Shown here piece by piece: positions 7,863 through 16,960 of a stretch of DNA of 64,000 nt; the first letter of the stretch is position 1; the number at the start of each line of letters is the position of its first letter. The translations under genes were made by a program, and so were the position numbers. The notes beneath the pieces are model-generated. The model was not told where the DNA came from and searched no databases. It saw only the letters and a list, made by a program, of their open reading frames with translations. The stretch is from NCBI RefSeq assembly GCF_014648895.1, contig NZ_BMRZ01000010.1, forward strand, positions 62,001 through 126,000. The letters run 5' to 3'. The DNA is from Streptomyces tanashiensis (GTDB lineage Bacteria; Actinomycetota; Actinomycetes; Streptomycetales; Streptomycetaceae).

Positions 7863-10800
7863 GTGTCCATGATCCCCAGGGCCACGACGCCAGCCGCGCT
7901 CCCGACCAGCACCTCACCCGTCGCCGGCTCGAAGGCCGCGCAGTGCAGTGAGGCGTCCACTCGGACCTCGGCGATCTGCCGCTGCTCGTCGAGCGACCAC
8001 ACGCGCACCGTCCCGTCCGCCGCAGCTGACACGAGGCGGTCCTCGTCGCGCATGAAGCCCAGCATGAGGATGCGGCCCGTGTGACCGGAGAGGTGGGAGG
8101 TAAACCGGTCCGTCCCCAGATGTCGTACCGCGATGTCTCCGGTTCCCGACCCGACCGCCACGCGGTCGCCTGGACCGTCCACGGTGACGGCACGGGCCCA
8201 CCCGCTGGGGCTGCTGAACCGGCTCCTGAAATCCCCTGTAGGCGCGTGCCACACGCGCACCGAGCCGTCACCACCGCAGGCAACCAGGACGTCTCCGCTG
8301 TCGTCGAACGAGAGCGACCGCAGCCGACCGGCGTGCACGTCCTGAGTCCACAACAGCGTCCCCGTGGGGAGATCCCAGCACCGGATGTGTCCGTCACCCG
8401 TGCTCGCAGCGATACGAGGCGTCGAACGGGCCATCGCCACAGCCCACGTTCGCGGAGTGTCCTGGTTCAGGGTGAGCGACCAGGCCGGGTCAGGCAGTGA
8501 CCAGACCCTGACCGCCCCGTCGCCGCAAGCCGCGGCGACGTGCTCCTCGCCGCAGGCCAGGGACCAGACGCGTCCATGGGCGGCGGGCAGCCGCCGGCCG
8601 ACCGCCGCCGTCGCTGTGTCGACGACGGCGACGCCGCCGTCCCCGTCACCGACCACAGCGGTACGTCCGCCGGCCGCGAACTGCGTGGACCACACGGTGT
8701 TCGAGCCACCGACCAGGGTCCTGAGCCTGCCCTTTCCCACGGCCCAGACACGGACAGCGCCGTCCTCGCACCCGGCGACCACGGTGCCGTCACCCGTTCT
8801 GGCGAGTGAGCGCACCCAGTCGACGCCCCGCGGGAGCTGCGTCTCACCTACGGGCGTCTCCGCCGAGAACGCCTGGATCCTCGGCTCCTCGGTCGCGGCG
8901 ACGAGGACGTCGTCATGCGGGGACAAGGCGACGGCGCGCACGCGCGCCTTGAGGCTGGTGATCCGGCGGACGAGCGCGAGTTTTCCGTCGGCCGTGTCCC
9001 ACAAAGCTGCGGAACGGTCACCAGACCCCGAGGCCAAGAGGGAGGAGCCGGGGGCGAAGGACACGGAACGGACCCAATCCTGGTGTTCCGCACGTTCGTC
9101 GAGGAGGCGGCCGGTGCGCAGGTCGAAGAGCCGGACGAACTCGTCCTCTCCGGCCACGGCCACGAGCGAGTCGGAGTCCCCGCCGATCGCCACGGACCAG
9201 ACGGGGGTGCCGGCGGCCCGCATCGTACGCAGGAGCACCAGCCGCTCCAGGTCCCACGCGCATACGGCTCCGTCCTCGGCACCGGAGACGAGGACCGGGT
9301 CGGCTGAGGAGAAGGCGAGGCTGCGGATGCGGCGGTTGTGCCCGGGCAGCACCCCGACGGGTTCGCCGGTGTCCGTGCGCCACAGGCGGATCGCTCCGTC
9401 GTCCCCCGCTGAGGCGAGAACCATCCCGTCCCCAGAGAGCGCAGTTGCGAACACCCATCCGGTATGGGCTTCGTGGGCTCGGAGGAGCCTGCCCGTGTTC
9501 AGGTTCCACAGCCTGACCACCCCGTCCTCGCCGCCTGATGCCACGAGGTCGCGGACGGCGGAAACGCTTACGACCGCACCGATGTGGCCGCGCTCCGTCA
9601 CCGCCTCGGAGCTCACCTCAGGGGGCGGCAACAGCCACCGCGGGGCGAGCACCGTTCCCTCCCCCGCAGCGCCTTCCAAGGTTCGGGGGGCCTCGGGTGT
9701 GGATGCCCGCCGCAGCACGATCGAGAGGGTCGAGGCGATGTCGGCCGGGCTCTCCAGCCCGTTCAGCAGATACCCGGCACCGGTCAGGGCCCGGGCGGTG
9801 GCCCACACCTGGTGCTGCGGGTGGCCGGCATCGTGGCGCTCGGGCATGGCGTCGAGCACGGCGGCGTCCGCGGTCAACGACTGGTGCCCGACCAGCGCGA
9901 CCTTGCGCATGACGTACGTCGGCGAGGCCAGCAGGCTGACGAGCTCGGCGTCGAGGCTCGCCTCACGCAGGTGGTAGGGGAGGTGACGCCACAGGTATCC
10001 CTCGCTATCAGCGAGCGTTTCCCAGGCACCGTCCGTGCTCTGCCGGTACGCCTCGATCAGGGACCGGTGAAGGGTCGCCCACTGGTCGCCGATCAGATGG
10101 CGCAGATAGGACCGGAACACGTCGTGCAGCACGATGGCGTTCCGGTCGGCGAGGTAGGCGCCGATCAGGGACCGGTCGGACAGCACCCGGCAGAACTGGC
10201 GCACCACGTGAGGGGCCCACCCGTTCGCGGTGCCCCACCAGTGGGTGAGGACCGACATGGGGATCGGCACCGATGGAGGAAACACCGCCAGGGACAGGTA
10301 CCGGTCTCGCAGGTCCGTGCGGCCGGCGATCGAGACGCTCTCCGCGAGACTGCGGAGGCTGGATTCGAGCGCCTGCCCGATGGCGTTCTTGCGCTGGTCG
10401 GAGTCCCAGACGTCGAAAGCCTGCGGGCCGTACGCGCGGATCGCCGCGTTCGTCTCCGTGACGGCGCGGTCGGCCGGGGCACCGAAACCGACCTCCTGAG
10501 AGACGTTCGCGCCGACGATCGACGCGAGGAGCGGCCAGCCCCCGCACACGCCTGCGAGGCGCGCGGCCTCGGCATCGCCGAGGGCACCGACGTTGCGGAC
10601 GAGCAGCTCGCGGATCTCCCCCGGGGCCATGGGCCCCAGGCGCACGACTCGGGCGGAGCTGGGGCAGACGCGCACGTTCCGCGTGGTCACGAGCCGTACA
10701 CAGTCCTCGCCGCCGAGCAGGAAGGGGCCGAGGTCAGTGGCGGACCAGACGTTGTCGACGACGAGGAGCGCACGTCGTCCCTGGAGCAGGCGGGCGAGGT

Positions 10801-11389
10801 GGAAGCCGGCTTGTTCCGGATCGGCAAGCGATGGACGGTTGCCGTCGAGGTGGACGCACAGGTCGGAGATCAGCTCGACGACCCTGGCGGCCGTGCATCC
10901 CTCGCCGGTCTCCACCCAGAGGATCTCCGAGAAGGAGTCCCGTACACGCGGGTCGTGGCACACCTGCGTGGCCAGCGTCGTCTTTCCGAACCCGCCGGGG
11001 CCGCACAGAGCGACCGTGGCGACGGTGTCGTCCTGCGCCGCCTCACGGAGTACGGAGACGAGTCCTTCGAGATCTTCGGACCTGTGCACCAAGCCGGGCT
11101 CCGGAACGGGTATGGGGCGGTATTCGTCCGGCGCCGGCGCGACCTCGGGCGTCGGAGCACCGACGGAGTCCCAGAAGCGCTGCCGCACCTCCGCGTCGCT
11201 CCGTTCCAACGCCGTGTCGAGTAACGCCTGGGAGTCCGGTGCGACGACGATCTCCTCGCCCCGGGCCTCCCAGCTGGACACCGTCCGGTCGCTGACGCCG
11301 AGGTAGGACGCGAAGCCACGCACGCTCCGCCGCGTCGCGAGCCGCAGAGCACGCGCCTCCCGTCCGGTCCAGCGCTGCACCGTGGCCAC
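7859..11389 (-). CDS. STAND protein: HTH / NB-ARC ATPase / 14 WD40 repeats
   Basis: 1176 residues. GTG 11389 is chosen because AAGGAG lies five bases upstream. An upstream GTG at 11410 has no such site. Residues about 1-50 form an XRE-like helix-turn-helix (RGFASYLGVSDRTVSSWEARG). The NB-ARC domain has Walker A GPGGFGKTT near 130-138, Walker B ALLVVDNVW, and a GGWPLLAS motif in place of GLPLA. From about residue 600 I count 14 WD40 units, enough for two seven-bladed propellers. Leu56 is a TTA codon (11222-11224), so translation should depend on bldA tRNA. STAND proteins are signal-dependent oligomerising switches. With an HTH it may regulate the divergent cluster, or it may trigger the three downstream enzymes. 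Confidence 0.9.
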   Translation of the reverse strand: MATVQRWTGREARALRLATRRSVRGFASYLGVSDRTVSSWEARGEEIVVAPDSQALLDTALERSDAEVRQRFWDSVGAPTPEVAPAPDEYRPIPVPEPGLVHRSEDLEGLVSVLREAAQDDTVATVALCGPGGFGKTTLATQVCHDPRVRDSFSEILWVETGEGCTAARVVELISDLCVHLDGNRPSLADPEQAGFHLARLLQGRRALLVVDNVWSATDLGPFLLGGEDCVRLVTTRNVRVCPSSARVVRLGPMAPGEIRELLVRNVGALGDAEAARLAGVCGGWPLLASIVGANVSQEVGFGAPADRAVTETNAAIRAYGPQAFDVWDSDQRKNAIGQALESSLRSLAESVSIAGRTDLRDRYLSLAVFPPSVPIPMSVLTHWWGTANGWAPHVVRQFCRVLSDRSLIGAYLADRNAIVLHDVFRSYLRHLIGDQWATLHRSLIEAYRQSTDGAWETLADSEGYLWRHLPYHLREASLDAELVSLLASPTYVMRKVALVGHQSLTADAAVLDAMPERHDAGHPQHQVWATARALTGAGYLLNGLESPADIASTLSIVLRRASTPEAPRTLEGAAGEGTVLAPRWLLPPPEVSSEAVTERGHIGAVVSVSAVRDLVASGGEDGVVRLWNLNTGRLLRAHEAHTGWVFATALSGDGMVLASAGDDGAIRLWRTDTGEPVGVLPGHNRRIRSLAFSSADPVLVSGAEDGAVCAWDLERLVLLRTMRAAGTPVWSVAIGGDSDSLVAVAGEDEFVRLFDLRTGRLLDERAEHQDWVRSVSFAPGSSLLASGSGDRSAALWDTADGKLALVRRITSLKARVRAVALSPHDDVLVAATEEPRIQAFSAETPVGETQLPRGVDWVRSLARTGDGTVVAGCEDGAVRVWAVGKGRLRTLVGGSNTVWSTQFAAGGRTAVVGDGDGGVAVVDTATAAVGRRLPAAHGRVWSLACGEEHVAAACGDGAVRVWSLPDPAWSLTLNQDTPRTWAVAMARSTPRIAASTGDGHIRCWDLPTGTLLWTQDVHAGRLRSLSFDDSGDVLVACGGDGSVRVWHAPTGDFRSRFSSPSGWARAVTVDGPGDRVAVGSGTGDIAVRHLGTDRFTSHLSGHTGRILMLGFMRDEDRLVSAAADGTVRVWSLDEQRQIAEVRVDASLHCAAFEPATGEVLVGSAAGVVALGIMDT

Positions 11390-11659
11390 CTGAGCTCCTT
11401 CGACCGACACCGACGACGGTAACAGGGTAGGGCGGCCTGACCAGCGGCGTAGGGCCTTCGCTGCGACGGGAGTTCAGCACGGATGCAGCACCCGGGCCAT
11501 TCCGGCCAGGTCCGACCGAGGCACACCCGTCGCCCCGGACAGCGGCGGCGCTGCACCGCGGGTGCGACACCACGACAGCCCGCTGACCAGCGCCGCTCGG
11601 CAGTCTTCTCGGCACGGAGCACCACGGCTCCGTGGGCAGTCGAGAGGGGTGGTCACAGC

Positions 11660-12337
11660 GTGACCGGAACGGAAGAACGACAGGGCGATCCGGGCGACTG
11701 GTCCGGAGGGCAGATCGCCTACTACCGGGCGCGAGCCGACGAGTACGACGCCACCTACGGCACCCGCATGGACATGCCGCGGCTCGCGAAGGCCCTGGAC
11801 TCGCTGCCGGTCGGCGGTGACGTCCTGGAGATCGCCTGCGGCACGGGCCAGTGGACCCGGCTGCTCTCTCGTCGGGCCCGCAGCCTGACCGCGCTGGACG
11901 CGGCGCCGGAGATGCTCCGCCGGGCCCGCGACCGTATGCGAGGAACCGAGACCCGCTTCATCGAAGCCGACGTCTTCGGCTGGGAGCCGGACCGCCAGTA
12001 CGACACGGTGTTCTTCGCGTTCTGGCTCAGCCACGTGCCGCCGGTGGAGATGGAAGCGTTCTGGAACCTGCTCAGGTGGGCTCTGGTGCCCGGCGGTCGC
12101 GTGGTGTTCCTCGACGACTCGCCGGCGAAGGCTGAGATCGAGGACCAGGCAGGAGCGGCGTCCGTGCCGACCGTCCATCGCACCCTCTCTGACGGCTCCC
12201 GTCACATGACCGTGAAGGTGCTCCGAGACTCCACCGACCTCACCTCCCAGCTGAGCGGTCTGGGTTGGGACGCCCGCGTCGAGGCGATCGACCCGTTCCA
12301 CCTCGCCGGCGTGGCCCGCGCCAAGGAGGGCTCGTGA
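11660..12337 (+). CDS. Class I SAM-dependent methyltransferase
   Basis: 225 residues. Motif I is VLEIACGTGQWT, with an acidic loop TALDAAPEML, and the post-core VFFAFWLSHVPPVEM and WALVPGGRVVFLDDS elements follow. This is a small-molecule-type Rossmann methyltransferase with no substrate signature. GTG 11660 is preceded by a GAGAGGGGTGG stretch. The gene is first of the divergent plus-strand cluster and its stop overlaps the next start (GTGA). The 270 bases shared with the STAND gene must hold both promoters. Confidence 0.85.
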   Translation: MTGTEERQGDPGDWSGGQIAYYRARADEYDATYGTRMDMPRLAKALDSLPVGGDVLEIACGTGQWTRLLSRRARSLTALDAAPEMLRRARDRMRGTETRFIEADVFGWEPDRQYDTVFFAFWLSHVPPVEMEAFWNLLRWALVPGGRVVFLDDSPAKAEIEDQAGAASVPTVHRTLSDGSRHMTVKVLRDSTDLTSQLSGLGWDARVEAIDPFHLAGVARAKEGS

Positions 12338-13650
12338 CCACCGTCAACGGCTACGCGGCCCGGCCCAGCGTCCGGGCCGGCGAGGTGGTACGTCTGCACA
12401 TCTCCGTCACCGCGCCCCGCTTCCACGTCGACTTCTACCGGTGGGGAGCTGAGCCGCAGCACGCGGGGCACGTCGAGTGGCCCGGCCGTGCCGCGTCTCC
12501 TGGAAACTTCGACGAGGACTGGCAGTGGCCCGCGTACGAGTTCCTCGTGCCCCCGGAGTGGCGGTCCGGTGTCTACGTCGCGGTGCTGAGCACGGAGCGC
12601 GGGTCCGGCATACCGCCGTTGGACGCCCGCGAGGCACGCATCCTCCTGGTTGTCACCCCCTCCGCGCCCTCCGGCCGCAGGATCCTGTACAAGATCCCGA
12701 CCTTCACATACCAGGCGTACAACACGGCGGGCGGCGGCAGCCTCTACAGCGCCGCCCAGGTCACGACGCGCCGTCCCGGGGGTGGTGTCGGCGGGCCCGT
12801 GAAGGGCCTGCCGGACGCGTACGACCCGTCATCGCCCCGGCAGACGTTCGCCCACTGGGACGCCCCCTTCATCGCCTGGATGGAGCGGAACCGGATCGAG
12901 GCCGACTACTGCACCGACCTGGACCTCCACGAGGGGCTGTTCCTGCACGATGGATACCGCCTCCTGGTCGCCGCCGGTCACGACGAGTACTGGAGCACCG
13001 ACCTCCGACGCCACGTGACCGCCTTCCGGGACGCCGGCGGCCACATCGCCAACTTCGGTGCCAACACCTGCTGGTGGCGTGTCGACGTCACCCCGGGCGG
13101 AACCGGTCTGTCCTGCGACAAGCTCCCGCCCGGAGCGCCCGCTGGCACCGACCCTGACAGCTCCTACGGGTGCCCGGACCACTGGTGGGAGTCGGAGCCG
13201 GAGAACACCCTCCTGGGCGTGAGCTACCGCAACGGCGGTGGCCACTGGGAAGGCACCCGCGCTTCCCAGGGCTTCGTCGTCACCGACGCCGGCCACTGGG
13301 CCTTCGCCGGCACGGAGCTCAGGACCGGAGACAGCCTGGGACAGGGCGGGGCACTGATCGGCTACGAGTGCGACGGCGCGGCGTTCGAATACGACGCCAC
13401 CGGCCGACCGCGCCCCACCGGCCAGGACGGAACGCCGAAGGACTTCGAGATCCTCGGCATCGCCGAGCTCCCCTCTGACTGGAACTTCGCCGCCCGGGAG
13501 CCGATGCCCGACCCCCGGGCCGCCACGCTCGGCGTCTTCACCACCGGCGGCACGGTCTTCACGGCCGCCACCACCGACTGGGCGCGCCTCCTGGCGACCG
13601 ATCCCCAGGTCGTCGCAGTCACCCGCAACGTCATCACCCGGCTCTCCTGA
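12334..13650 (+). CDS. N,N-dimethylformamidase beta-subunit-like protein
   Basis: 438 residues, GTG start with AAGGAGG at 12323-12329. Features of the dimethylformamidase large-subunit C-terminal family are visible: an N-terminal beta-rich domain (RAGEVVRLHISV), then ILYKIPTFTYQAYN, DLDLHEGLFLHDGYRLLVAAGHDEYWS, and GGHIANFGANTCWWRVD. The last two resemble a glutamine-amidotransferase-like fold. The true enzyme hydrolyses dimethylformamide with a separate small subunit, which is absent here. The protein more likely acts on another amide or glycan in this cluster. It is coupled to the upstream methyltransferase. Confidence 0.72.
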   Translation: MTTVNGYAARPSVRAGEVVRLHISVTAPRFHVDFYRWGAEPQHAGHVEWPGRAASPGNFDEDWQWPAYEFLVPPEWRSGVYVAVLSTERGSGIPPLDAREARILLVVTPSAPSGRRILYKIPTFTYQAYNTAGGGSLYSAAQVTTRRPGGGVGGPVKGLPDAYDPSSPRQTFAHWDAPFIAWMERNRIEADYCTDLDLHEGLFLHDGYRLLVAAGHDEYWSTDLRRHVTAFRDAGGHIANFGANTCWWRVDVTPGGTGLSCDKLPPGAPAGTDPDSSYGCPDHWWESEPENTLLGVSYRNGGGHWEGTRASQGFVVTDAGHWAFAGTELRTGDSLGQGGALIGYECDGAAFEYDATGRPRPTGQDGTPKDFEILGIAELPSDWNFAAREPMPDPRAATLGVFTTGGTVFTAATTDWARLLATDPQVVAVTRNVITRLS

Positions 13651-13669
13651 CCGAAGGGATGGGATCGTC

Positions 13670-14824
13670 GTGCCCGGAAACGGAACCAGCAACGTACGAC
13701 CGCTCGACGTCATCATCGGTGTCAACGGCATCGGAATGGGACACACCGTCCGGCAGAGCGTGGTCGCCCAGTACCTCCGCGACCGCGGACATCGGGTCCG
13801 GATCGTCACCAACGGCCAGGGCAGGGTCGAGTACTTCAGGGACCTCGGCTTCCCCGCCTGGGACGCCTGGATGCCGACGCTGCTCGCGCGCGACGACCGG
13901 ATCCACGCTCGCGACGCCGTACGCGCGAACATCCGGCAGGCGCCCGGAGGTCTCCTCCGTCATCTCCGGCTGCGCAGGGCCGTCAGGAACAGCGGCGTCC
14001 CGGACGTGTTCGTCACCGACTACGAGCCCAACACCCCGCGGCTCGCCTACCACTTCGGTCGACCGCTCGTCTCCATCGACCAGCAGAGCAAGTACCGCCA
14101 CCTCGACCTCCCCACCGTCGGCCGGTACGCCCGAACGGCCGACGAACAGCGACTGCGGTACTTCGCACCCCGCGTGGACCGGTCGTTCGTCTGCTCCTAC
14201 GTCCCTCTGGGTGCCGAGGACCAGAGGGTGGAGTTCATATCCCCGGTCGTCCCCGACCTAGTCAGGTCGGCGCCGGTCACCACCGAGCCCCTCGCCACGG
14301 CCTACTTCTCCCGCTACTTCGACTACGGTCCGGAGGAGTCCGTCCGTGAACTGGCCTCGGTCTTCCGCCAGTCCGTACCAGACCGCACGCTGCGGATCTA
14401 CGCACAGCCGAGGGAGCTGAAGTCGCTGCGTGGGTACTCCGACACCCGAATCGAGATACGCGCCTTCGACCGCGAGGCGTTCATCGCGGACATGGCCCGT
14501 TCCGAGGCCATCTTCTCCAACGCGGGCTTCAACCTGATCAGCGAGGCCCTCGTCCTCGGCAAACCGGTCCACCTCGTCCCGTTGCCGACCTACGACCAGC
14601 ACTGGTGCGCCAAGGTCGTCGACGAGGCCGGGCTGGGCACTGCCGCCCCGCGCGTCGAGCGGCGAACCGTCCTCGACTTCCTCGCGAGGCGGCCGGTGCT
14701 CCGCGACAACGTCGTACGCCACCGCGACCTGTACCTCGCAGCCGATCCCCGGGAACGGATCGCCTCGTACCTGGAGAGCCTGCCAGCCGGCGACCGGCCG
14801 ATGCCCGCGCCGATCGCGGGGTAG
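13670..14824 (+). CDS. Glycosyltransferase (GT-B fold, GT1/GT28-like)
   Basis: 384 residues. The N-terminus has a GVNGIGMGHTVRQSVVAQYL motif, the glycine-rich loop of MurG/GT1-type enzymes. A donor-site region appears late as FSNAGFNLISEALVLGKPVHLVPLP, ending in a QHW segment. GTG 13670 follows GAAGGG by about 12 bases. The enzyme should transfer a sugar from a nucleotide donor. The dehydrogenase and epimerase genes further along could make that donor. It follows the dimethylformamidase-like gene by 19 bases. Confidence 0.82.
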   Translation: MPGNGTSNVRPLDVIIGVNGIGMGHTVRQSVVAQYLRDRGHRVRIVTNGQGRVEYFRDLGFPAWDAWMPTLLARDDRIHARDAVRANIRQAPGGLLRHLRLRRAVRNSGVPDVFVTDYEPNTPRLAYHFGRPLVSIDQQSKYRHLDLPTVGRYARTADEQRLRYFAPRVDRSFVCSYVPLGAEDQRVEFISPVVPDLVRSAPVTTEPLATAYFSRYFDYGPEESVRELASVFRQSVPDRTLRIYAQPRELKSLRGYSDTRIEIRAFDREAFIADMARSEAIFSNAGFNLISEALVLGKPVHLVPLPTYDQHWCAKVVDEAGLGTAAPRVERRTVLDFLARRPVLRDNVVRHRDLYLAADPRERIASYLESLPAGDRPMPAPIAG

Positions 14825-14829
14825 TCGAC

Positions 14830-16377
14830 ATGCCGACTCCCCCAGTTCCTTCCTACGTGGTGACCGCGGCGGTCGTGGCCGCCGCGGTGACCTGCTACCG
14901 ATTCGGGGTCTCCCCCGCGGTACGGGCTCTCGCTCGGCGCCCCACGCCACTGGCCATGGGTACGGCCGTCGCGGTCATCGCCCCCTTGGCTCTCCGTCCG
15001 TCGCCTCTCCCCGAGCAGCTGCGCTGGTTCGTCGTCTCCGTGATCGCCCTCCTCACCTGGCGAGGCGCCACGAGCGACTACGACGTCACGCTGCCCATCG
15101 GTCCCCAGCGTCGGGACAAGCTGATCCTCCTGCTCCTCGCCGTCGCGTCCTGCCTCTGGGCTCCCGCCCTGCTGGCGTGGATCGCCGTGTTCTGCGGCAG
15201 GCTGCGTGGCTGGCAGCACCACGCGATGATGTCGGTGAGGCTGCTGAAGGGGTACCTCGCCTGGTTCCTCGTGACCGCGGTCCTCACCCCGCCCCCGTCC
15301 GACTCCACGGCGGGCCTGGTACTGGTGCTCGGCTGTGTCTCGCTGTCCCACTACGTCAAGCCGACCTGGAGCAAAGCACGTCTGGGGCCGCGCCCCTGGT
15401 CCTGGGCTTGGCACAACCGCACGCACTACCTCATGGCCTCGGCGTACTCCTGGGGCTGGGCGCGCTTCCTCCCGTCCGGGAAGGTGTCTCGGCTTCTGCA
15501 CCGGGCGAGGGTCGTGGACCGCCCCGTCAACATCCTCACGATGGTCGTGGAGGCCGCCGGGCTGGTCGCCTTTCTCGACCGCCGACTGCTGATCGCGGTC
15601 CTGGTGACGACCGCACTCTTCAACCTCGCCGTCGCCCTCGCCTCCGGCATCCTCTTCTGGGAGAACATCGCCGCCAACATCGGACTCGCGACGACCTTTG
15701 GGTTGCTTCCCGACACGGGGTACAACACGGCCTTCGGGTGGCCCGCCGCACTGGTGGCGCTCACCGTGATCCTGCTCAGCACCGCCGACCTGCTGTGGCA
15801 GCCCTGGCATCTGGGGTGGTGGGACACGCCCTTCACCGCCCGCGTCCACTGGCAGGTGGAGACCGTGTCCGGCGCGACGCGGGGGCTCTACAACGACTAC
15901 ATGTGCCCGTACGAGCGCGAGTTCGGTCGCGTGGAGGGCTACTTCCTGACGGACGAGCCCGTCCTCCACGGACACCTCGGAATCGTCTGGGACCGGCGGA
16001 TCCGCGATCTCCTCGTCCAGGCCGGCCGGGACCGGGACCAGCTGCACACGCTCAAGCAGATGTACGGCCGAACGCACAGGGACGAGGAACGCTCGGCCGA
16101 GCACGTCGCCTTCCTGACCGCCATGTTCACCCGGCTCAACGCCGGTGCTCGGAAGAGCCCCCTGCCCCTGTGGCTACGGCGCCTCAAGGCGCCCGGGGGC
16201 CAGCTCTACCGGTGGGGCGATCTGCCCGCCTACCGCGGCGAGGAACCCGTCCGCCGCATCACCATCCGCTACGAGGAGCGCTGCTACCTCCCCCAGACCG
16301 GCGACTTCGTCCTGCTCGCCGATCGCGTCGTACGGGAGATCGACCTCAGCGCTCCGATGACCCACCTGGAGGACTGA
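14830..16377 (+). CDS. Multi-pass membrane protein of unknown function
   Basis: 515 residues. About seven to nine hydrophobic segments lie in the first 350 residues, including VVTAAVVAAAVTCY, LILLLLAVASCLWAPALLAW and VLVTTALFNLAVALASGILF. A long soluble C-terminal domain follows, with many aromatic and histidine residues (WQPWHLGWWDTPFTARVHW, YMCPYEREFGRVEGY). A conserved-looking HNRTHYLM lies in a loop. I do not recognise the family. ATG 14830 lies five bases after the glycosyltransferase stop, implying coupled expression. Export or lipid-linked modification of a glycan is conceivable from context only. Confidence 0.8.
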   Translation: MPTPPVPSYVVTAAVVAAAVTCYRFGVSPAVRALARRPTPLAMGTAVAVIAPLALRPSPLPEQLRWFVVSVIALLTWRGATSDYDVTLPIGPQRRDKLILLLLAVASCLWAPALLAWIAVFCGRLRGWQHHAMMSVRLLKGYLAWFLVTAVLTPPPSDSTAGLVLVLGCVSLSHYVKPTWSKARLGPRPWSWAWHNRTHYLMASAYSWGWARFLPSGKVSRLLHRARVVDRPVNILTMVVEAAGLVAFLDRRLLIAVLVTTALFNLAVALASGILFWENIAANIGLATTFGLLPDTGYNTAFGWPAALVALTVILLSTADLLWQPWHLGWWDTPFTARVHWQVETVSGATRGLYNDYMCPYEREFGRVEGYFLTDEPVLHGHLGIVWDRRIRDLLVQAGRDRDQLHTLKQMYGRTHRDEERSAEHVAFLTAMFTRLNAGARKSPLPLWLRRLKAPGGQLYRWGDLPAYRGEEPVRRITIRYEERCYLPQTGDFVLLADRVVREIDLSAPMTHLED

Positions 16378-16382
16378 CTCAC

Positions 16383-16937
16383 ATGCGCAAGATCTTCGTC
16401 GACTGCGGCGCCAACCTCGGAATCGTGCTGAGGCGCTTCATTCACGAGCTCCCGGACCACGACTTCTACGCCTTCGAGCCCAACCCGTCCCTGCTCCCCT
16501 CCATCACGGCGAACGTGGAGCAGGCCCAGCACGCCGGCCTGGTCGAGGTCTCCCCCAGTGCGGTGTGGACCGAGGACGGCACGATCGACCTCTTCCTCGG
16601 CCACCACGAGAGCTCCACCGTGATGCCCGGCAAGCGGGTACCGCCCGTATACGACCAGCAGATCGACTACAGCTCCCCCGTCGCCGTGCCGGCGGTGGAC
16701 TTCAGCACCTGGCTCCGCCGGACCGCCACGCCGGAGGACCACGTCGTCGTGAAGATGGACATCGAGGGCGCCGAGTACCCCGTGCTCAGGAAGCTGCTCG
16801 TCGACGGGACGATCGACCTCGTCTCCGTCCTCTACGTCGAGTGGCACCACGACCGCTTCCCCGCCATGAGCCGGGCCGAGCACGACGAGGTCGCCGCCGC
16901 CGTCTCCGCACGCGTCGACGTCCGCCACTGGGACTGA
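16383..16937 (+). CDS. FkbM-family methyltransferase
   Basis: 184 residues. The FkbM fold is shown by KIFVDCGANLGIVLRRF (SAM loop), FYAFEPNPSLLPSI, a mid-domain VPAVDFSTWL and the family hallmark VVVKMDIEGAEYPVLRKLL. FkbM enzymes O-methylate sugars or polyketide hydroxyls. It starts five bases after the membrane-protein stop. At 184 residues it is a compact member of the family. Confidence 0.88.
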   Translation: MRKIFVDCGANLGIVLRRFIHELPDHDFYAFEPNPSLLPSITANVEQAQHAGLVEVSPSAVWTEDGTIDLFLGHHESSTVMPGKRVPPVYDQQIDYSSPVAVPAVDFSTWLRRTATPEDHVVVKMDIEGAEYPVLRKLLVDGTIDLVSVLYVEWHHDRFPAMSRAEHDEVAAAVSARVDVRHWD

Positions 16938-16960
16938 CCGGAGTGAAGGGACACGACGCC

